A DNA stretch of 64,000 bases from Symsagittifera roscoffensis (taxonomy: Eukaryota; Xenacoelomorpha; Acoela; Convolutidae). This document shows positions 1 through 9,300 of this stretch, piece after piece. The first letter of the stretch is position 1. Each line of letters starts with the position of its first letter. A program made the translations under genes and the position numbers. The notes below the pieces were generated by a model. It was not told the DNA's origin. It did no database searches and was given only the letters and a program-made list of their open reading frames with translations. Location: NCBI RefSeq assembly GCF_963678635.1, contig NC_087066.1, positions 43,947,624-44,011,623 on the forward strand, given 5' to 3'.

Positions 1-202
1 AATATGACCGACTGGCACAATTATGACAGCCTGAAAATATCTATAACAAACACGTATTGGAAATTCTTCAATAGAAATTTTGCAGAAAACAACTTGTGTA
101 TGTGGAGAATTCTTTGCTGGTGTGGAAGCTGCAGCCCACCGGGGAAAATTATGAACTTATAAACGAGGGTTCAAAACCCATGGAGAAATCCTAAAGCCTA
201 CC

Positions 203-203
<1 letters not shown>

Positions 204-239
<36 letters not shown>
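204..239. repeat. (TAC)12 microsatellite
   Basis: Twelve uninterrupted TAC units. It lies on the 3' side of the minus-strand LINE fragment at 529-1916, where many non-LTR retrotransposons end in a short tandem repeat, so it may be the (GTA)n tail of that insertion. The open frame crossing it (poly-serine) is a repeat artefact. Confidence 0.9.
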
Positions 240-528
240 AGTCTTCTTTGCAATAGAAGTTGCAAATGATGAATTTTTCTTTTAAGGCCGCCGACGTCAA
301 AATTCGATCAAAAGGGACGTTTTTTAATGGTAATAAATCAATTGCAAAATTGTTAATGAAAGAAATAAGCAATAATAAAGATAAAACCTATGGCAGACAT
401 ATACAAAACAGACAACAATTGTGGGATGAATCATTGAGGATTGAAAAGAGAGGGGGAATGCGCTAACAGCAAAGGAACAAAGGAGCACCAGAATTGGGAA
501 TGCAAAAAACGTAATAAACTGCACAAGA

Positions 529-1916
529 CTAGATGGCCCGGCTGACAATCATAGTGGCGTTTCCTCTCATGAGGCACACTGAGAGGCTCTGGAGAAGGCG
601 AACTGGGGCAACACGAGCGTCACGTGAACCAGAACGTCTGGCATCAGCGAGGATAGCAACTGACTTGAGGGTTTTGATAGCTAAAGCGGACCAACCCCCG
701 AGCGTTTCGACTGCTAACGGGAAAAAACAGATTCCTTGTTCCTCACAGTTTTTCTCGTGTTTCGAAATTTTGCGGTCCTCAGCAACTTCCAGGGACGCCC
801 CGGGGGTCTCCGCCGCACGAGAGAGAAGAGATAACTGCAGCGGGGATGTCACGGTGACGTCGAAAGCAGCTGGGCGACCAGCGCTCCAAGTAGGGATAAA
901 AATATCGCCGGGTTTGGACCGTTCTCCAGGGATGAGGTTCCGTTGCTCCTTGATGGGGGCTAAAGAGGCAGCCGAGGTAGCATTGAAAATAATGTCCCGT
1001 AGTCTGTCGTGACGGGAGATCCGGCCACCACTCCCCCCACAAGCGACAGCGTGGTCCCCGAGGACGTCCAGAATGCCAGACGGACACGCGGGGCACCTAC
1101 GAGCAGACGCGAACACAGGAAGACCAAGGCGGTATCTGACAGCAGCTTGGAACTCAGCAGGTAGCAGGTGCAGGCCAAGACCTTTAATGGGGACTGCGGT
1201 AAGCCAAGCGCCGGCGTAAGGCAGAGAGAGCGACTGAAGACGAGCTTGCTCGCGGGAATCGGGAAGAGACGAGAAGAACGCGTTGTAGGTGGCCTTATCG
1301 AGTTTCTCTTGGAAAGCTTCTTGAGTAAAACCGGGAGTGTTAACGCTTCCAGACTGTTCACGGAAGTCGTTCGAGGCACGCAGGAACTCCGGCGTATCAG
1401 TGATGTCGCATTCGGTAAGAAACGAGACCAAATGAGCTGACTGACACGAAGACCCTAGGAAGGCAGGGATGTGTTGGTCGCGAGCTTGCCGGACGCCAAG
1501 TCCGCCATCTTTGATAGGCAGGGAAGACTGGGACCAGGCAAGATCAGGAACAGGTGAGCCAACTATGACAGAAAGAGCATCGCGGAGGAGTTCATCAAAA
1601 ACTTGCAGGGAAGCTGCGACAGGCTGAGAGGGCGGCTGAGTGCGAAGAGAGTACGTCAGCTTGGGAGCAGCAAGGCAAGTGCGAGTGATGCCAAGTGAGA
1701 GCTGGGGGTCATCAAGAAGAGGTAACTTTTCAAGACATTTGGTGGCCTTCGAGATGCGTTTGTCCAGGACTTTAACTGAGAACTCAGTATCACCAATGGG
1801 GGCGCCAAGAAGCTCGAAGCCATTAGACGCTGCTCTCGGGATAGAGACGGGGATGGAGGAGAACTCCACAGGGGCCCACAACTCACACTTACTGTGCTTG
1901 ATGAGTTTGTTGCCCT
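529..1916 (-). pseudogene. LINE ORF, 3' part: RT thumb, CCHC zinc knuckle, restriction-like endonuclease
   Basis: The frame reads from about 1916 down to a stop at 529, roughly 460 residues. It starts inside the reverse-transcriptase palm/thumb (KHSKCEL, then FELLGAPIGD) with no ATG. A zinc knuckle follows (CPAC near 1100, then H and C in GDHAVAC). Immediately after come RHDRLRD, KEQRNL, a PGD motif and AFDVTV. That order matches the C-terminal zinc knuckle plus PD-(D/E)XK endonuclease of early-branching LINEs (R2/NeSL/CRE-like groups). Such endonucleases nick target DNA to prime reverse transcription. The upstream RT domains are missing, as expected of 5' truncation, and the truncation point abuts a Penelope-associated repeat at 1905. 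The frame itself has no stops. Family assignment is by motif order only. Confidence 0.72.
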
Positions 1917-2015
1917 AATAATTAAGTTTGCGATTAGCAAGCGTAATCAAAACGGGGTATAGACATTTTTTTTCGGGTTAAAAATTAGTTCAATAGAATC
2001 AGTTGAATCATTTCA
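1905..2015 (-). repeat. Penelope-element terminal repeat 'a', outer copy
   Basis: This 111 bp segment recurs at 2177-2287 with only a few substitutions. It runs straight into repeat 'b' (2003-2153), sharing the TTGAATCATTTCA junction. Head-to-tail partial copies at the end of the element are typical of Penelope-like element pseudo-LTRs. Confidence 0.75.
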
Positions 2016-2153
2016 CCTTTGGTTCATATGAAATCAATAGTGAGACCTCAATTCCCGCTTGTGACGAATTGCCTAAAAAGACCAAGATAATGGTTCGAAT
2101 CTGGCCAACACCTGTTATTTGTAATCGTCAAATTGTCTGCGAGTCCAAAATTT
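2003..2153 (-). repeat. Penelope-element terminal repeat 'b', 3' copy
   Basis: A 151 bp segment nearly identical to 3742-3892, on the other side of the Penelope ORF. The two copies are direct repeats, so together they bracket the element like long terminal repeats. Two short TGGTTGGTTTGTTAA-like repeats separate it from repeat 'a' at 2177. Confidence 0.75.
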
Positions 2154-2176
2154 AATGGTTGGTTTGTTAATGGTTG

Positions 2177-2287
2177 GTTTGTTGCCCTAATAATTAAGTT
2201 TGCGATTAGCAAGCGTTATCAAAACGGTGTATAGACATTTTTTTTCGGGTTAAAAATTAGTTCAATAGAATCAGTTGAATCATTTCA
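2177..2287 (-). repeat. Penelope-element terminal repeat 'a', inner copy
   Basis: The second 111 bp copy of the segment at 1905-2015. It lies directly 3' (on the minus strand) of the hammerhead-like motif at 2311-2344 and of the Penelope 3' untranslated region. Confidence 0.75.
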
Positions 2288-2310
2288 GAAATTTTTGCTA
2301 AAAAGTAAAT

Positions 2311-2344
2311 TTCAAACGTTTTCGCAACTATGTGCATCGTCAGG
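2311..2344 (-). ncRNA. Hammerhead-ribozyme-like core
   Basis: On the minus strand the sequence reads CTGACGA (2337-2343), then a GCA/TGC three-base-pair stem, then GAAA followed by ACGTTT. CUGANGA-stem II-GAAA is the conserved hammerhead core, and small hammerheads are known in Penelope-like elements. I cannot identify a convincing stem I or cleavage site. This may be a relic or a dimer-forming minimal variant. Confidence 0.4.
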
Positions 2345-2735
2345 ATTTTTACAATAAACTACTCTAAATGACGATAAAACATCAATTTACAAATGTTATT
2401 TACAATAAATCACATACAATTTGGTTCTAAACCATCATGATAAAAAATTAGCCAATCACAGTTGACCTCTAAATTACTATTAAGATTAAAATACTTTTAA
2501 CCTCTAAAATTAATTAAACATTTTAAAATTAATTTGTCTGGAAGTTTCTGAGTCATAATTTCAATTTAGACATGTACGTTTTGAATAAAAAACCAAAAAT
2601 ATTTTGGGACTAAAATTTCAGTGTTAACTCCCTGCTCCTAAACTCATCGCGCGTGTTCAAGCCCGGTTTCTCTTTCCTGATATGTATTGCCTCTAGTGTT
2701 AGCAATTTTGTTTGGTTGTTTGACCTATCTATAAT

Positions 2736-3734
2736 TTACCAACTAAGATCTGCGCTATTTCCCTCAAGTTGGCATTGCTGAAGGTGGAGGCCTACCGGTG
2801 AGTCTGCTTTCTTATGTTCCTCAATTCTAGTGGTCAAATGTCGAACAGTTTGTCCGACATAGGTGGAAGTGCATCCACTACATGACAGTTTATAAACCAC
2901 TCTTGACTTGAGGTCATTAGAAAATGCTGACTTCAGTGATGGTAAACATGATTGTAGTTTTCTTGTGGTGAAAACCACTTGAACGTTCGTTAATTTTCGT
3001 AACCTGTTAGCAAAATATTGGCTCTGGTTACCTCTATATTGCACCATCAGCATTGGGGGCTTCTCATCCTTTGTTGATTGAACTGACAAACCCCTGTCAC
3101 TATCCAGGGGCTTGCCTTTACCCTCGATGATCTTGCACAAGGCGTCTGAAGCCACCTTTGCGGACCAATTTTCAGGGTACTGATTTGTCAGCCATTGCGC
3201 CCTATTAGTTTCCATAGCCTTATCAAATTGCTCCCAGCTAGATGTACTCCTAAAAACCCTGTGTACAGTGCCTTGGATAACACTACGCTTATACTGAGTT
3301 GGGGCGCAGCTTCTATAGTTCAGTATAGTCCCTGTATCTGTTGGTTTTTGATACCAACTGCAAGTTACACGCCTATCCTGCGATACATTTATGTTCAAAT
3401 CCAGGAACGGCAAATTCCCCTCCGAATTAGTTTTCTCTAGAGTGAACTGCAAATTTGGATGAAGAGAATTGGCGGCATCGAGAAGACAACTCGGCTCCCC
3501 TCTGACTGTTCTAACAATGTCATCCACATACCTGAGGAACAATTTCACCTGGGGAGTATCCTTCTCCTTGTTCTTAGCTCGGCAGCAGCTTTCACAGTAC
3601 CAGACTATCTCGGTTATTGATGCGTATACGTCATCGGATATTTTTCCGCATTTTAGATGATACCAGTTTCGGCAACTCTCGCATTCAACCCCCTTTGATC
3701 TATATGTGACTTTCCTGCTGCAACATGGGCACAA
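2736..3734 (-). pseudogene. Penelope-like element ORF: PHD finger, RT core, GIY-YIG endonuclease
   Basis: About 332 residues with no internal stop. Residues 1-50 form a C4HC3 PHD-type finger (CPCC, CESC, WYHLKC, WYCESC). They lead within about 15 residues to LFLRYVDDIV, the catalytic YxDD motif of reverse transcriptase, then FLDLNINV and a Penelope-type linker. Near the C-terminus VVYKLSCSGC and TYVGQTVRHL form a GIY-YIG nuclease, diagnostic of Penelope-like retroelements. RT motifs upstream of YVDD are absent, so the element is internally deleted or its PHD region is a separate exon. The frame opens after a TGA near 3755 and has no ATG before the PHD finger (the first codon is TTG), so this is not a complete gene. 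Confidence 0.82.
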
Positions 3735-3741
3735 GCCGTTT

Positions 3742-3892
3742 TTGAATCATTTCACCTTTGGTTCATATGAAATCAATAGTGAGACCTCAATTCCCGCTTT
3801 TGACGAATTGCCTAAAAAGACCAAGATAATGGTTCGAATCTGGCCAACACCTGTTATTTGTAATCGTCAAATTGTCTGCGAGTCCAAAATTT
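3742..3892 (-). repeat. Penelope-element terminal repeat 'b', 5' copy
   Basis: The 151 bp partner of 2003-2153, lying directly 5' of the Penelope ORF on the minus strand. A few substitutions separate the copies (for example CTTGTGACG versus CTTTTGACG), so the element is moderately young. Confidence 0.75.
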
Positions 3893-3987
3893 CTCTGTCA
3901 AACTTTCGTTTGTTATCTGTTTAGCCGAATTAGTTGCTGCAGCACCTAATTTGCCTAAGTTTTTCCTACACAAGGAAAGATTGTTTG

Positions 3988-4460
3988 ATAGTATGAACTC
4001 TCTTTTTTTCCAACCTAAGCCGCAAGTATTAGTGTTCACTTGGATAGTGTTCCTTTTGATCAATAACCAGCTCAGCCAATGCTTTTGATCAATAAGTACA
4101 GCCAAGGATATTAACACGGACTATTTTACTACAAATAGCACGTTAGCTTCAAGGTACCAAAGATCTGTAGGGAAGGAGACCCGTAACAAAATAAGAGGGT
4201 TAGAACCTGGGCAGGGTCGGATGTTTTAAATGAACTTTTTCATATACTAGTTAAAATGCGTCCGCTCTATAAATTGAGACATTTTAGTTGGTAAGTTTTT
4301 TTTCAAATTGACTGGTACTGCTAATGCCTCATAATTGGCTTGTGTCATTTAGCAGTTATGTAGACTCATAATTGGCGTGCGTCGCTTAAGAAATTTTGTA
4401 GTTTGAAGTTTTACTCATTCAGTTTTTCCCAGTAGCGTTATCGGTCATATTTTTGCGTTA
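3988..4460. repeat. Dispersed SINE-like repeat, copy 1
   Basis: About 470 bp recurring at 10434-10877 with frequent substitutions and small indels. It contains GGGTTAGAACCTGGGCAGG, similar to a tRNA B box, and ends in repeated TTATCGGTCAT units. The second copy has the better box A/B pair. It ends roughly 520 bp upstream of the neurabin start codon. Confidence 0.6.
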
Positions 4461-4979
4461 TCGGTCATCGCTTGTGTTAAAATTAAGGAGTGTTCTGAAT
4501 TTGGTGCAGTAGTAACACCCATGCTTGAGACAATAAATCCCAGAAGTTTGATTCCAGTCGACTCTTGTTTTTTTTTTGTGGAAACTGAAAGTTTTTGGAA
4601 ATTTGTGTCTGCTAATTTTTGTCTGCATAGTTCCCGCAAGTTTTGGCTTTTTTAGCATTTTGAAAGCTCTTGGTAAAAATTTAAAGTTTTTTTTAATTTT
4701 CATTTGATTTTCATTTGCCGGAAATCAAGGTCACTCAGATTTTTATCGCAAGTGATGTGAAGTTCAGCTTCGACTAGTGTTTCAACTTTTTGCTCACCTC
4801 TAAAGAAAAATTGAGGTTCAGGACAGTCATATCTGTATTTTAGGGTATGGTATTTGTTATAATGTTAAAAAGTTGAATAACAGAACATTATGAGCTGCTT
4901 TAAAGAGCTCCCTTTCGCTGTGCCCAAAACTTTTGCAGACGCTGTTTCAGTTTAATTATGAGCCAAATAATTTTTTGAA
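4461..4979 (+). other. 5' flank of neurabin; no gene seen
   Basis: AT-rich with no coding signal. An in-frame TAA at 4968-4970, with no AG acceptor between it and the ATG at 4980, supports that ATG as the true start. A G sits at -3. No TATA box can be called with confidence. Confidence 0.5.
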
Positions 4980-6395
4980 ATGTTTGAGAACTATAACTCC
5001 GCTGGTCAGGAGACTCCAACCAATAACCGTCTCTCGGGTTATTCGGTGAATTCTCCTCCCTTGCAGAGGAAATCGCTTCCACCCAGAAATCCAGATGATG
5101 AGTCGACAACAAGTTTGCGACCTAGTGAAATGAGTGGAAGTTTGCCTTCGTCTCCAGCTGAAGTTACCTTTAGAAGAATAGGAGGGAACCGAAAAGCTCG
5201 AGAAAGTTTTAACCGATTATCCGTCGAATTTGAAGCAGACGCACCCGAAGATGCGAAAACGTATACAGAAAGGTTTGCATCCGCAAAAGCGTTGTTTGAG
5301 AATATGACGCGATCGCATATGCCTTCAATTGAGTCCCCAAATCGAACCAATGTATCGAAAGTTCCAAGAACTTCTTTTAAAAATCGTTCTCCTAATGGAA
5401 CTAAGGTTTCACCTCCTGTTCCAATCAAACCTGTCCATGGAATTTCAAATAGCAACGCATCTAACTCGTATGCCGAAAAGTCATCGCCTATAACTTCAAC
5501 TTTGAATCGATTGCTTCCAGATTCGCCTAAAAGATCATCTTTTGTCGATAATAGTGACAACATCATAGACAGCTTAGGTCCTAGGTTAAGTCCTGAAGGT
5601 CAGGCTGATCCGTCTCCGCCGACATCAACTGGCGACTTGGTAGTGACCTCAGGAGAATCTGTCAATGAACAGCCGTTACCGGCTGATCATGAAGCAGAGC
5701 AACTCGAAACCGTTTCAGCTTTAAAAACAGAACTCGAAGTGGTAGAATCTAGCGTGGATACTAAAAAACCATTCGATGATTCCATTGAAGAAGAACCCAC
5801 AGTTTATAGCGGGTCAGTTGAAGAAAACTTCATCCCCTCGTCTAATTCGATTAAACAAGAAACTGCGTTGGAAACAGAGGCTCGAACTGAAAAACCTGAA
5901 CCCGAAGAAAAAATAGCCAGTGAAAATGACGATAAAAATAAATTGTCGGAAAACAAAACTGCTGATATGCTAAATTTAGAAAAAGAAGGCAATGATGATA
6001 CTGAGACGGAAATGGGAGATGAGACTGAAAGCGCGAATGAAGACGAATATGATTTAGGAAACGAGTTACCAGCTGAATTCAACTTGGCAGAGGATGCCAA
6101 AGATGTAAAAAGTGACGTGGTTGAGTCAGAAAGCGAGGCATATGAGAAAAACATTCTCGCCAACGTCGAAGCAGCAGAAGTTATTGAAGATCGCGACCAG
6201 TCAGATAATTATGAGGAAATTGAGGAGTATGATCCACCTGATGATGAAAGTCTTATGTGGAAAGAGGTGTACGAGGGTTTACAAGAGGAAGATGAAATCG
6301 CCGGACTTCCCGCTCCCCTGGAAGAAGATCTCTACGTAGTGGATGATGAAATGACACGAAAAAAGAAAGTCGTATTTTCCACAAGTAATATAAAG
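4980..6395 (+). CDS. PPP1R9: Neurabin exon 1 (residues 1-472)
   Basis: Begins at the first ATG after an in-frame TAA and ends at AAG|GTATGA in phase 0. It encodes the serine/proline-rich actin-binding-like region, a long Glu/Asp-rich stretch, and [13 protein letters not shown] at the end. KVVF fits the RVxF PP1-docking consensus, and the following FST residues match the conserved neurabin/spinophilin sequence. An antisense open frame at 5039-5566 is a shadow. Confidence 0.95.
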
Positions 6396-9300
6396 GTATG
6401 ATAAGATACGGATTAATTTCGTAACAGTTTCCTTGCATTACTCTTTTAAAAACATCGTAAGGATAATAAACGGTAAAAAAAAAGCTTGGAATTTTAAAAA
6501 GTGCTGCTTTAATTTTTTAATCCCCAAAACATGCAAAAATCCCCAAATACAACGCTCCGTGCACATCCGTGATTGTTACGGAGCTTTGGATTTGGGATTG
6601 TCATTTGTTCTAAGAAAAAACTAAGATACCTCAAAGAAGCCTTAATCGGAGTTAAGTGATGTATATTTTTCAATCCCTCTGCAGTGAATCAAACTACTTG
6701 AGAAATATTTCAACTAAATTTCTGTGTACAGAAACAAAATGTTTTAAAATGTGTGTATTGATTAGGCGGCCCAAAACATGAAAAACATAAGTCAGGTGAA
6801 TGAATATTGCATAATATTTAACTTCTATGTTATCGCTACACAACTCGTCGAAAGTTGAAGCTGGTGTATTAAATGGTTGTTTGTCTAACGGATGGTTGCC
6901 ATACGCCATAATGAACAATAATCTATCGAGATATCAGATTTTGCTGAAATATTTGCGTGCATGAATTGCAGATGTCATATACGTACTCGATGAATGATCT
7001 TGACCGGAGGAATGACCAGATCGATCCAGTGGGAGCATCGGCCGAGTATGAGTTGGAGAAGAGAATCGACAAGATGACACTGTTTGACGTGGAGCTGGAC
7101 AAGAGCAACACTGGCCTGGGTCTCAGCATCATTGGCATGGGGGTGGGTGCGGATGCGGGTGTGGAGAAACTGGGCATATTCATCAAGACTATGAACCCCA
7201 ATGGAGCTGCTGCTCAGAGCGGAAAGTAAGATTGCGAGAAACTCATTCAAATAACCAAGTAATGTTACTTTATGGTACATTTTTAGACGATCTGAATAAA
7301 TTCAGAGCTTTATAACATGGCAGAGATGTAATAAATCTACTATGGAATTTTCAGGCTCCGAAAACTCCTAAATAGATTTAACCTTTTTTTTATTATTCAG
7401 AGTTGATGAACGTAGTTCAGACTCTTATATAGGTGCTTATGATTTTTTTGTTTTTTTCTTAGTGAAAATTTTAATATTGTTAGGCTCAAATTTTTCGTAA
7501 TTTTCGTAAATTTAGTTCCTTTCCTTTGTTAAAAGGAAGGCAAACTCGAATAGCGAAATTGTAAAGGTCAAAGAAAACCTGATCGACTTCCAATTTCAAA
7601 AGTGGAATTTAATTTTCAGATATCTCAGCGGAATTAGAAATTACCTGTTGATCCATTCTTCTGAAATTGGGTTTATTCAATCGAAGTAGTGTCAATTATA
7701 AGTTGTTCCCGAAATTCAAAGAGCTTGAAGGGCATTTATTTTTTCTTTAATATGAAGTTTTTTCAAAAAATAGGCTATTTATTTTGTTTACTTGCGTTCT
7801 GTTGGCTATGTTTGTTATTCTAGAAAATTCTGAGGTATTTAAATACTAAAAATTCCCCTTTAAAGAGACGTGATTTTTTGTACTTTGCTATCTTTCTCCG
7901 ATGCTGTGCAATATGTGTGTGTGCGTGTGTTGCACTGTATGCATTGAGTATTGTGTTGTTATTTTAGAATCTGTGTGGGGGACATGATCATAGAAGTGAA
8001 TGGACAGAGCCTGGTGGGGGTGACACAGGTGTTCGCAGCCACAGTCCTCAAGAGCACCGAGAGTGTAGTCAAGTTAGTCCAGTACCCCTCCCCCTTCCCA
8101 TCGCAGCCACCCCTCCCCCCACCCCATCCACACATATACAACATACATTTATTAGTGGTCAAACTCCTCGCAATCTCTTCTCTTTCTATCTAACTAAATT
8201 ATATATTCCTAAATATACGTTGAATTCGCTCATTGGTCAACATAAATGATGAAAGGAGCCCATTAGTACAAATTCAGTTGGTATTCCATCGATCACTTAA
8301 GTAGATCATAATCAAATAGGGTTTGATCGATTGATAAGTTGTTGCTACAGTGACGTGTATCCTTTCTTAATCTGAAAAAGCACTATTTTTAAATCATGAT
8401 TTTATTTAAGCTGATTGATGGAAATAGCAATAGAAATTCCGCAAATGCTTAGGAGACTGCCAGTGCTTTTAGATTACCAAGCCGTCTAACTGCTGTTGTA
8501 TATCAATGATCTAATGCCATTTACATGGAAAAAAAAACGTTTTATTAAGAAGACTTCATATAAAGTGAGACAAAATGGCGCAATAGTTGGCATATATCAA
8601 AAACAAAATTGAAACGAAACTGACTATTGAATTTTTTTGTTCATGTTATCTTATCGCATTTTTTTCGTTGTGCTTATTTTTGGGATTTTGTTCTGAAGAC
8701 GAGCAGTGGATATTTATTTTAGTCTTATTATAGTTCATACTTATTAGTTAGCAGTGACCTTGAGCAACTTAATCGATCAAAAGGGTGCTGTTTGGACTCC
8801 ATGAGTAAAAAAATTGAGTTTTGACGTCAAAATAAATGGGCAGTTTTGATTCAGATTAATTGACAGAATCACATATTGCCAATAAAATTTTGGCATATAT
8901 AGCTGTGTCTGAATGGGAGGCTTTGATCGATATTATACCCAAATGGCCAAGATGTTGTTCATGTTCAGGTTCAAGTTGGGTCGAGAACAGGAAAACGGAG
9001 AGATTAGTCGTCTGTTGCATGACGCACACGCAGAGGAACAGGCGGTGTCTGCGGCACATCAAGGTATGAACAACCACCAGCACGGACACACACCCTCAAA
9101 CACTGCCAGCACTGGCTCGGCCGGCGACTCAGAATCTTTCGCGGTTAGTCAATCCAATCAATATATTTAAGGTTTTGATAGGTTACCAGATTTTTATTTT
9201 TAGATAATAGAAGCTTAGTAATTGAGATACAGGTATAAACGTGCCAAATATCAGAAAAATTTTTGGATTGTGGTGTTTTGGTATATTTGTTAATGAGTTT

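Noticed and set aside
157-372. Minus-strand ORF with poly-serine
   Set aside because: The serine run is only the TAC microsatellite read in one frame.
533-1440. Plus-strand ORFs opposite the LINE
   Set aside because: Antisense shadows of the LINE frame, which carries clear zinc-knuckle and endonuclease motifs.
5039-5566. 175-codon antisense ORF opposite neurabin exon 1
   Set aside because: A shadow of the real coding frame; its sequence resembles no family and depends on the exon's codon pattern.
7951-8193. Neurabin exon 3 read through its donor
   Set aside because: Splicing to exon 4 restores the conserved PDZ end exactly; the read-through is proline-rich intron sequence.
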